From the NCBI GenBank assembly GCA_023422555.1, contig JAFAGQ010000209.1, forward strand, positions 1 to 24,453: 24,453 nt of DNA, given 5' to 3'. Made by a program: the position numbers and the translations under genes. Below are positions 7,583 through 14,229 of the stretch, one piece after another. This DNA comes from Pseudomonadota bacterium. GTDB taxonomy: Bacteria; Pseudomonadota; Gammaproteobacteria; Burkholderiales; Burkholderiaceae_B. The number at the start of each line of letters is the position of its first letter. Within the stretch, counting starts at the first letter, position 1. The notes beneath the pieces are model-generated. The model did not search any database. It worked only from the letters and a program-made list of their open reading frames with translations, and was not told the DNA's origin.

Positions 7583-7612
7583 CGCGATTCACGCTACGCA
7601 AAGCACTTCAAG
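7583..7612 (-). repeat. right copy of 30-bp direct repeat inside antitoxin 3' end
   Basis: This copy matches 4736-4765 at 28 of 30 bases and contains the last codons and TGA stop of the XRE antitoxin gene. The two copies bracket about 2.85 kb holding the aminotransferase, its LysR regulator and the 64-residue membrane protein. Confidence 0.7.
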
Positions 7613-7912
7613 ATGTCCGGCAGCATCTGGGGTCTGCTCCGGCCCAATAACAATTTGTACTTCCCGACCGAGTAGTACCAGGCACGCGAGCATTTTCGCT
7701 TCGCTAATTCCGCGAAACTGGCCGCGCAATAGGTTGGATAGTTTTGGTTGAGTTAAGCCTAGCGCTTTTGCTGCCTGCTGTTGCGTCCAATCACGGGATC
7801 GGATGATTTCTCCAATTTTAGCTGCCAGCTGGGCTTTGATGAACATCTCATCGGCGTCTTTTGCCGCAATGTCAGCATACACATTGCCACTGCTTTTTTC
7901 GATTTTGATCAT
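7589..7912 (-). CDS. XRE-family antitoxin (HigA-like)
   Basis: A DNA-binding antitoxin of 107 residues. The helix-turn-helix is clear (IIRSRDWTQQQAAKALGLTQ, then PKLSNLLRGQF), preceded by the N-terminal segment DADEMFIKAQLAAKIGEI typical of HigA2-type proteins that pair with Gp49/HigB toxins. Such proteins neutralise the toxin by direct binding and repress their own operon. I chose ATG 7912 because AGGAG sits seven bases upstream and the start overlaps the toxin stop (ATGA). A longer in-frame ORF back to 8020 runs through the toxin gene and is not real. The gene is third in a minus-strand operon with the toxin remnant and a membrane protein. Its last codons are duplicated at 4736-4765. Confidence 0.88.
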   Translation of the reverse strand: MIKIEKSSGNVYADIAAKDADEMFIKAQLAAKIGEIIRSRDWTQQQAAKALGLTQPKLSNLLRGQFRGISEAKMLACLVLLGREVQIVIGPEQTPDAAGHLEVLCVA

Positions 7913-8160
7913 TTTTTCTCTCCTAAGAGATGGGCCTGAAGGGCTTTTAGTCTTGTACTGATGACGTTCAGATCGGGTCGTGGTGTGGCAATGCCCTTGG
8001 TCGATTTCTTTTGAAAACAATGTAGTACATAAACCGCATCGCTAAATCGCACGGTATATACCGCACGAAATTTTCCACCGTCGGCATCCTCTATCACTTC
8101 AAGTACGCCAGCCGAGCCGAATCCTTTTAGCACTTTCGCTTTGGGCGTATTTATATTCAT
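7909..8160 (-). CDS. N-terminally truncated HigB/Gp49-like toxin
   Basis: An 83-residue protein matching the C-terminal two thirds of phage Gp49/HigB-type (RelE superfamily) toxins, which cleave mRNA, often on the ribosome. Recognisable blocks are KVLKGFGSAGVLEVIED, KFRAVYTVRF, AVYVLHCFQKKSTKGIATP and a terminal helix LNVISTRLKALQ. Full-length relatives are about 110 residues and have about 30 more before the KGFG block; here that part is missing. The ATG at 8160 overlaps the upstream TGA (ATGA) and has no ribosome site, so expression would depend on coupling. An in-frame stop lies 12 codons upstream, so the missing part is not hidden there. Residues of the basic core remain, but activity is uncertain; it may be a pseudogene. 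Confidence 0.75.
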   Translation of the reverse strand: MNINTPKAKVLKGFGSAGVLEVIEDADGGKFRAVYTVRFSDAVYVLHCFQKKSTKGIATPRPDLNVISTRLKALQAHLLGEKK

Positions 8161-8600
8161 TTCGACAATATGAGCTGTTCCGGACTTCGCGGATTAATCA
8201 ATATTGGAACAGTCGCGCCTGGTTTTAAGATATCGTAGTTTTGGGGTTCAACATAATCCCGAGTTGTTGCAACCATCTCGCTGTTATCTTTCGGATTCGA
8301 GTAGGCGATTCGAAATTTGAATTCGGGCTGCAAGTTCTGAAATTTATTGGTTTGCGTGGCTTCCAGAATCGTTCCGGTGCCTGGCACACCTGTTTTTTTC
8401 AATTTCTTGACTAAACTCGTACGCTTCAGTTCGGGGAGATGAAATTTCCAGAAGACAACACTACATATGACCGCTGTAAACAGGCAAACCCCCACCGCTA
8501 GATAGCTCCCAGCATACCGGTAAGCAAATATAGCGAGACCGATGCAATAGATTGCAGCAATCAAAGAAATGAAGTGTCCGATCTTGATTAAGGCTTTCAT
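8157..8600 (-). CDS. two-helix membrane protein, paralogue of the 4285 gene
   Basis: A protein of 147 residues. Hydrophobic segments at about residues 8-27 and 32-52 are followed by a soluble domain (LVKKLKKTGVPGTGTILEAT, later ILKPGATVPILINPRSPEQL). It shares topology and scattered conserved positions with the protein at 4285-4710 and resembles DUF3592-type proteins. It is the first gene of a three-gene minus-strand operon; its TGA overlaps the toxin-fragment ATG. The ribosome site before ATG 8600 is weak (GACGGA, too close). Function unknown. It may have replaced the 5' part of the toxin gene by recombination, or may work with the toxin-antitoxin pair. Confidence 0.7.
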   Translation of the reverse strand: MKALIKIGHFISLIAAIYCIGLAIFAYRYAGSYLAVGVCLFTAVICSVVFWKFHLPELKRTSLVKKLKKTGVPGTGTILEATQTNKFQNLQPEFKFRIAYSNPKDNSEMVATTRDYVEPQNYDILKPGATVPILINPRSPEQLILSK

Positions 8601-8980
8601 TCCGTCACGAAGCTGATCCAGGTATGTTCATCATATTTTCCTTCAATACCATGCAGAAAGGTTTTGTTAAAAATTCGTCTTGCCTGTTAATGGATTTTCT
8701 CTATTGTATGCCTTGGTTGACAATATTCGCTATCTAAAAGACACGAAAGTGGTCGTAATCGAGCTCGACTAGCGATCGTTTGTTTGCCTTTTTATGACAC
8801 TTTCTTTCCACTAAGCAGCCAGATGTAGCTGTTACCTACTGGCGCGTTATTACACGTCATTGTATTGAAAAACAAGACCAATACACTGGATTGATTCAAC
8901 GCATAACGTCAGGTGGCTGGCAGAACAGAATCTAAGAGGAAGGCTGCGCACTGTAAGAGCGCGCTTACGCCATCACAAAC
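8601..8980. other. 380-bp intergenic control region before the T6SS island
   Basis: The region lies between divergent operons and must contain the island promoter. It holds a TGTATTG/CAATACA dyad (8861-8885), a good ribosome-binding sequence far from the start (GAGGAAGG, 8936-8943) and a small hairpin (8953-8968). TTGACA occurs at 8717 but no matching -10 lies at the right spacing. No gene is seen here. Confidence 0.5.
8861..8885. promoter_or_regulatory. operator-like inverted repeat upstream of vgrG1
   Basis: TGTATTG (8861-8867) and CAATACA (8879-8885) are perfect 7-bp inverted arms with an 11-bp A-rich spacer, 96 bases before the vgrG1 start. The size and symmetry suit a dimeric regulator. 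The protein that might bind it is unknown. Confidence 0.35.
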
Positions 8981-11335
8981 ATGGAAAGAATAATACAGGC
9001 TGCGACTATCAAGGGGCCGTCGCACTTTTTATTCCGGCAGTTGCAAGGCCAGGAATCACTATCGACACTGTTTGAATACACGGTAGATCTCGTAACTGAT
9101 AATCCCGGCGAGGATATGGAGTCGTTGCTGGGTAGTCCGTTGACAGTAACAATCAGAACAGACGCGGGTGCGCGGCATATCAGCGGCCTTATTACCGATG
9201 CTCAGTTCATGGGCAAAGAAAGTCAGACTTCGTCCTATTACATCTACCGCTTCACGCTACACCCATGGCTATGGTACTTGAGCCAGACGTCAGATTGCCG
9301 AATTTTTCAGGACCAGAGCGCGCTGGCGATTATCCGGCAGGTTCTTGCGAAGTATCCCTTTGAGGTGGATTATTCATTGCTGGAATCTTATCGCAAGTGG
9401 CAATACTGCGTGCAGTTTCGTGAGTCCGATTTCCACTTTATCAGTCGTCTCATGGAAATGGAGGGTATTTATTATTGGTTCCGTCATGATGAAGGTAAGC
9501 ATACACTCGTGCTCGCAGACGACGCATCATCCCACCAACCAATAGAAGAGGGCAGCGATATTCCGTATATCTCTCCAGACAGGCTGGTACGTTCCCGGGT
9601 TGCCCATATCGATGAGTGGAAGCCTTCGCGACGTATCAAACCCTCTGCCTATGCCACAGTGGACTTTGATTTCAATAAGCCCAATGCCAGTCTGGATGTA
9701 CAGCGGAGAACTCAGAGTCTTGCCGGACGGGATCTTGAAATCTACGATCCTATTGGCGGTTACGCTGAGCCGGAGGATGGCGACCATTATGCCCGTGTGG
9801 GATTGGAGGCGATGGCTGTGGATAACGAGTGCGTTATCGGGCATGCCGATCATACAGGGCTGGCGGCCGGCGCGGTATTCTGTCTGAAAAATCATCCTGA
9901 ACAGGCGCAGAACAGAAAATATCTTGTGGTGCAGACTCAGTTTTATCTGAAAGAGGCGCCTGGCACTTCATCTGGCGGTGTTCCCTTATGGGAGCACAGG
10001 ATTGACGTTAACTTTACTGCCATTCCAGACACGGTGCAGTATCGCGCACCACGTGTTACACCGGTTGCAAAAGCGGCAGGTCCGCAGACTGCGATCGTGA
10101 CCGGACCCGCGGGTGAAAGAATCTGGACCGATAAATACGGTCGCATCAAAGTGCAGTTTCACTGGGATCGTGAAGGTATGCGCAATGATCAGAGCTCATG
10201 CTGGATTCGTGTATCGAGCCCTTGGGCGGGTGGTGGTTTCGGTGGGGTGCAGATCCCTCGCGTCAATGACGAAGTCGTCGTCAATTTCGTGGGTGGTTTT
10301 CTGGATCGCCCGATTGTTGTGGGGCGTGTGTATAACGCGAGCAATATGCCTGCGATCAATCTGCCGGCCGATGCAACGCAGAGTGGCGTCAAGACTCGAA
10401 GCAAAGAAGGTGGACCAGACAATGCCAATCATATGCTTTTTGAAGATCGCCCCGGGCAGGAGAAACTGTCGTTTGGCGCTGAAAAAGACCTGGATACACT
10501 AGTCAAGAACAATGAAAATCTGAGTGTGATTGGGTCGCAGACCGGGAGTCATGGTGGCACGACCGCAATGAGCGTTGGAGGGACTGATGACAATATTTTC
10601 AAAGGCGCGTCAATTGAGTCCAATGGTGCTGACCACACTCGCACGATCACGGGTATTTCAAATGAGATTGTAAATGGAACCCGCACGCACAGTGTCGGCG
10701 GGTCAGCGAAAACGACGATGGGGCGTGGACTGGTACGGTCTGTCAATGGCGGTCAGGCAACACTGAACTATAACGGTGGTCGCAGCAGAAATGTGGATAC
10801 TGATTATTCGCACACGGCTTCCAGTCATGTGAATCGTACTGTCAATGGTTCCGAATCCAGCAGTGTTGCCAGTAACTATTACAAGGAAGCCAAAGGCGGA
10901 CATCTGAGCATGAAAGCCGGTTCTGTTGACATGACGGCCAGGGGTGGCAATGCCCAGCTGAATGCCAGAACCGGAATCACGATGCAGGCCGGCGGTAATC
11001 ATTCCCTCAGTAATCCATCCATGCTTGATCACACTTGTCAGGTACATACTGAAAAACATGATTTTTCTTTCAAGGCCAAGCTGATGAAAAACAGCACGGC
11101 GGCTACGTACACATCGAACGGAGTGATCAATATCAATCTGTATGGGCTCTCGTCAACAATGGCGTCGAAGGCCACGCGGATGTCTGCTATCGGGCTTGTG
11201 GGGGCGCCAGTGCATGAAGATATGGAGGCCATCCGTGTTGATATTTCGGGTTTCAAATTCAAAAAGTACGGTTTCGCAACTGAGCCCTATGCGGCTCATA
11301 TTCTGCTTGCCGGTTTGATCAACAGGCTGCTTTAA
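8981..11335 (+). CDS. vgrG: T6SS spike protein VgrG (first copy)
   Basis: VgrG, 784 residues, a trimeric tip protein of the type VI secretion tube. The gp27-like part (about 1-350) is shown by HPWLWYLSQTSDCRIFQDQS and FISRLMEMEGIYYWFRHDEG. The gp5-type OB fold (about 373-455) has WTDKYGRIKVQFHWDR, SPWAGGGFGGVQIPRVNDEV and RPIVVGRVYN. A beta-helix of short repeats follows (about 500-680), then a tail of about 104 residues ending AAHILLAGLINRLL. No catalytic effector domain is recognised. The start is ATG 8981; a TAA lies in frame at 8954, and the nearest good ribosome sequence is 37 bases upstream. It is the first gene of a seven-gene run on one strand. The next gene starts 20 bases later. Confidence 0.95.
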   Translation: MERIIQAATIKGPSHFLFRQLQGQESLSTLFEYTVDLVTDNPGEDMESLLGSPLTVTIRTDAGARHISGLITDAQFMGKESQTSSYYIYRFTLHPWLWYLSQTSDCRIFQDQSALAIIRQVLAKYPFEVDYSLLESYRKWQYCVQFRESDFHFISRLMEMEGIYYWFRHDEGKHTLVLADDASSHQPIEEGSDIPYISPDRLVRSRVAHIDEWKPSRRIKPSAYATVDFDFNKPNASLDVQRRTQSLAGRDLEIYDPIGGYAEPEDGDHYARVGLEAMAVDNECVIGHADHTGLAAGAVFCLKNHPEQAQNRKYLVVQTQFYLKEAPGTSSGGVPLWEHRIDVNFTAIPDTVQYRAPRVTPVAKAAGPQTAIVTGPAGERIWTDKYGRIKVQFHWDREGMRNDQSSCWIRVSSPWAGGGFGGVQIPRVNDEVVVNFVGGFLDRPIVVGRVYNASNMPAINLPADATQSGVKTRSKEGGPDNANHMLFEDRPGQEKLSFGAEKDLDTLVKNNENLSVIGSQTGSHGGTTAMSVGGTDDNIFKGASIESNGADHTRTITGISNEIVNGTRTHSVGGSAKTTMGRGLVRSVNGGQATLNYNGGRSRNVDTDYSHTASSHVNRTVNGSESSSVASNYYKEAKGGHLSMKAGSVDMTARGGNAQLNARTGITMQAGGNHSLSNPSMLDHTCQVHTEKHDFSFKAKLMKNSTAATYTSNGVININLYGLSSTMASKATRMSAIGLVGAPVHEDMEAIRVDISGFKFKKYGFATEPYAAHILLAGLINRLL

Positions 11336-11341
11336 AGAAAA

Positions 11342-11348
11342 AAGGAGG
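11342..11348 (+). promoter_or_regulatory. strong ribosome-binding site of the DUF4150 gene
   Basis: AAGGAGG lies seven bases before ATG 11356 and just after the vgrG1 stop. It is the best ribosome site in the island, suggesting that the small PAAR-like protein is made in excess over its neighbours. Confidence 0.7.
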
Positions 11349-11355
11349 AACAGCG

Positions 11356-11748
11356 ATGCTGGGTTCAACGCAACTGATGGGGCTGGATCTTGCCTTTCCG
11401 GATGTCTGTCTGACTCCGCCGGCTCTGCTGCCCATTCCGTATCCGGACATCGGACTGCCCATGATGGCCATTCCGATTGCAGTAACCATCCTGTTCACAG
11501 GTGCCTTTGCACACAACATGATGACCACAACGCCCATTACGCTGGCTGATTTTCCAGGTGTCGGGACGGGTGTCCTGTCGCATACCGTTGTGGCCCCGTC
11601 ACGTCGTCTGCTTCTGAATTCTTACACAACGTTTCTTTTCGGTTCCCCTGCCAATCGCCTGTGCTGCATTGGGCTACAGAACATGATCAATACCATTGGC
11701 TTCTCAATCATTCCCGGTACCGTTGCGGTGCTGTTTCTGGCACCTTAG
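11356..11748 (+). CDS. PAAR-like DUF4150-type protein
   Basis: A hydrophobic protein of 130 residues. The N-terminus FPDVCLTPPALLPIPYPDIG closely follows the DUF4150 pattern (PDVCxTP ... PVPIPYPNI), and the later GVGTGVLSHTVVAPSRRLLL and NTIGF segments sit where DUF4150 proteins have GT-GGVVS and an Asn-rich motif. DUF4150 proteins are PAAR-like caps that sit on VgrG and often carry or recruit effectors; in characterised loci the DUF2169 adaptor binds them. Here the domain stands alone with no fused toxin. The start is fixed by AAGGAGG seven bases upstream. The TAG stop overlaps the ribosome site of vgrG2, suggesting translational coupling. The divergent centre leaves some doubt on the family. 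Confidence 0.75.
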   Translation: MLGSTQLMGLDLAFPDVCLTPPALLPIPYPDIGLPMMAIPIAVTILFTGAFAHNMMTTTPITLADFPGVGTGVLSHTVVAPSRRLLLNSYTTFLFGSPANRLCCIGLQNMINTIGFSIIPGTVAVLFLAP

Positions 11749-11763
11749 GAGCGAGCATACAAA

Positions 11764-14190
11764 ATGAATCGAATATTTCATTTGCATGGGCTACCCGAGG
11801 GTTTGATGATGCGTTCTCTTTCCGGCAGGGAAATGCTCTCTGATCTGTATGAATTTACGCTAAGAATGGTGAGCAGTTCTGCATCGCTGGACATCAATTC
11901 TTTGTTGGGATCACAGTCTTCCGTCGAAATAGCGCAGGCTGGAGAGTCCAGATATTTGAATGGAGTGATCACGTGTCTGCAGCGGGTGGGGCGTGATGCC
12001 GAATCGCCGCGATATTACCTATATGAAGCAGTGCTGCGTCCCTGGCTTTGGTTCGCCACCCAGACGCGTGAGTACCGGATCTTCCAGAATAAGAGCGTTG
12101 TGGACATCCTGCGGGAAGTATTGAGCAACTATCACTTCCCTTTTGAACTTCGACTCATAGAAAACTACCGAAAGTGGACGTATTGTGTGCAATATGACGA
12201 AACCGATTTTAATTTTCTGAATCGGCTGATGGAGCATGAAGGTATTTATTATTGGTTTGAACATAAAGCAGACGGACACACGCTTGTGCTGGCGGATGAA
12301 AGTGGCGCCCATCGAAGCATCAGCAGGATGGCAGACATTCCGTATAACAGTCGACAGGCGTTGGTAAATCCGCTGGAGGAATATCTGCATATCTGGCAGC
12401 CGCGCCACTCTCTGACCTCGACAGGTTTTGCCGCGACAGAGTATGACCTGAACAAGCCGCAGGCACGCCTGGATGTAAAGCAGCATGTTGGGCAGACGGA
12501 CGCCAATGCCCTGTATCTGGAACGTTACGAACCTTTGGGCAATTACACGGAACTTGAGGACGGCGAACGTTACGCCCGAGTACGCATGCAGGCGCTGATG
12601 GTGCCTCGACATACCGTCACTGCGCAGGGTAATGCACGGGCACTCGCACCCGGACATACTTTTTCGTTGAGGCGTCACCCGAATACTGTACACAACAGGA
12701 AGTATCTGATTACGCGTGCAGATTATCACTTTGTTGAAGCCCCGTATCACACCGTCAGCCGGCCACAGCGTCAGGAGCAGAACGTACATGAAGAGCAGAC
12801 TGCAGTTTCGGATTCGGAAAGTGCGAGTCACACACCGACAGAATCTGCCGATGACGCGATGCTCGATATTCGTATTCAGGCCATTCCCTTTTCTACGCAG
12901 TTTCGCAAGGAGGCGACCACGCCGGTCCCGTATACCCGCGGTCCACAGACGGCAAGAGTGGTTGGGCCTGCGGGCGAATCCATATGGACTGATCAGTACG
13001 GTCGTATCAAAGTTCAGTTTCATTGGGATCGCTACGGTCAGAAAAACGAGGAGAGCTCCTGCTGGCTCCGCGTTTCCAGTCCATGGGCAGGAGGTGGATT
13101 TGGAGGTTTGCAGATCCCACGGGTAAACGAAGAAGTGATTGTTGACTTTATTGGCGGTCATCCGGACCGGCCACTTTGTGTGGGACGCGTTTATAACGCG
13201 GAAAATATGCCACCTGTGAATCTGCCTGATGAAGCCACGAAAAGCGGCTTCCACACTCGCAGCAAGGATGGTTCACCCGATATGGCCAATCAGGTCATGT
13301 TTGAAGATAGTCCTGGCAATGAACTGATGAACATGATCGCGCAGAAAGATATGGCGATGGCGGTCAAGAATAATAGCAACCATAATGTGGGGGGCATGTC
13401 GTCTACCAATATCCTTGGTGCGCATACCTGGAACTACGGAGGTCTGTTCAATAAGAGTGTGGCAGGTGACAGCACTTATCAACATGAGAGTGGTCACCGT
13501 TTCAGTGTAGCGGGAAACTCAAGTGATAGCGTGAGTCTGCGTCAGTCCCGCTCGGTGAGCGGTGCCAATACGCAAACCGTAGGTGGCTCCGAGAACCTGA
13601 CGGTTAGTGGTGAGCCAGCTCTGCATGCCTATAACCAGGGTCTGGTTCGAACGATCAACGCACATAAAACCGACAATGTGAGTGGCTCGACGATTCGCAA
13701 TTTCGGCGCCGGAGAGAAAACGACAGTGAGCGGCAGTTATGCTAAACGCGTGGGCGCAGGTGCAGCGATCCTCAAGGGAGATAACCTGAAAGTGAACGCT
13801 AGCGGGAATTACAGTGTGAAAGCTTCCGGTAATTTTGAAGCCTATGGTTTGAATGACGTGAAGATCAAAGCAGGTGGTATGACCCGCGAAACTACCGTGA
13901 TGCAGGCTGTGAATCCCTCTGTACGCCATGTTCAGGATATCAAATTTGCCATTGGAGCTCATTTGCTGCGATCAGCAGCAACTGAATCCTCTACAACCAA
14001 TCTGATTCTACGACTGGGCGCGGGTGGCATATATGATTCGTCGCAGGTGCTCAGCCTCAAGATGGTTGGAGCACAGATAAAACTGGTCAGCAATGCAGCG
14101 GCGATGAACGCAGTCAGCGTCGGCTTTTCAGCTGTGAATATGAGTCTTGGCAGTACTACCCGTCCGCATTTCTTCAGATTCGAGCTATAG
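11764..14190 (+). CDS. vgrG: T6SS spike protein VgrG (second copy)
   Basis: VgrG, 808 residues. The gp27-like part shows LRPWLWFATQTREYRIFQNK and FLNRLMEHEGIYYWFEHKAD; the OB fold (about 400-480) has WTDQYGRIKVQFHWDR and SPWAGGGFGGLQIPRVNEEV. Between them (about 333-365) is a Ser/Glu-rich insertion (RPQRQEQNVHEEQ, then SDSESASHTPTESADD) absent from the other two VgrGs here. The beta-helix is followed by a tail of about 103 residues. No catalytic domain is recognised. The ribosome site AGGAG (11747-11751) overlaps the stop of the DUF4150 gene. Protein and codon-level divergence from vgrG1 and the third VgrG argue against recent tandem duplication. Confidence 0.95.
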   Translation: MNRIFHLHGLPEGLMMRSLSGREMLSDLYEFTLRMVSSSASLDINSLLGSQSSVEIAQAGESRYLNGVITCLQRVGRDAESPRYYLYEAVLRPWLWFATQTREYRIFQNKSVVDILREVLSNYHFPFELRLIENYRKWTYCVQYDETDFNFLNRLMEHEGIYYWFEHKADGHTLVLADESGAHRSISRMADIPYNSRQALVNPLEEYLHIWQPRHSLTSTGFAATEYDLNKPQARLDVKQHVGQTDANALYLERYEPLGNYTELEDGERYARVRMQALMVPRHTVTAQGNARALAPGHTFSLRRHPNTVHNRKYLITRADYHFVEAPYHTVSRPQRQEQNVHEEQTAVSDSESASHTPTESADDAMLDIRIQAIPFSTQFRKEATTPVPYTRGPQTARVVGPAGESIWTDQYGRIKVQFHWDRYGQKNEESSCWLRVSSPWAGGGFGGLQIPRVNEEVIVDFIGGHPDRPLCVGRVYNAENMPPVNLPDEATKSGFHTRSKDGSPDMANQVMFEDSPGNELMNMIAQKDMAMAVKNNSNHNVGGMSSTNILGAHTWNYGGLFNKSVAGDSTYQHESGHRFSVAGNSSDSVSLRQSRSVSGANTQTVGGSENLTVSGEPALHAYNQGLVRTINAHKTDNVSGSTIRNFGAGEKTTVSGSYAKRVGAGAAILKGDNLKVNASGNYSVKASGNFEAYGLNDVKIKAGGMTRETTVMQAVNPSVRHVQDIKFAIGAHLLRSAATESSTTNLILRLGAGGIYDSSQVLSLKMVGAQIKLVSNAAAMNAVSVGFSAVNMSLGSTTRPHFFRFEL

Positions 14191-14199
14191 GCGGGCGCC

Positions 14200-14229
14200 A
14201 TGTCAAACCGGGTGGACTCGCGATCATGA
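14200..14229 (+). CDS. possible 9-codon upstream ORF overlapping the DUF2169 start
   Basis: ATG 14200 opens a frame of nine codons (MSNRVDSRS) that ends at TGA 14227-14229, overlapping the DUF2169 gene start (ATGA at 14226). Such an ORF could couple translation or set its rate. The ribosome site in front of it is weak, so this could be chance. Confidence 0.25.
   Translation: MSNRVDSRS

Noticed and set aside
7913..8020. Longer antitoxin start at 8020
   Set aside because: The extra residues overlap the toxin coding frame and lack any conserved feature; ATG 7912 has a strong ribosome site.
8717..8745. TTGACA as part of a vgrG1 promoter
   Set aside because: No -10-like hexamer lies 15-19 bp downstream, and the site is about 260 bases from the start.
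12019..13254. Long antisense ORF of 411 residues inside vgrG2
   Set aside because: It runs opposite a clear VgrG coding frame, has no recognisable domain and no good ribosome site; the vgrG2 frame explains the region.
8981..14190. vgrG1 and vgrG2 as a recent tandem duplication
   Set aside because: Even in the conserved OB-fold segment many third codon positions differ and the tails and insertion differ, so the copies are old or separately acquired.
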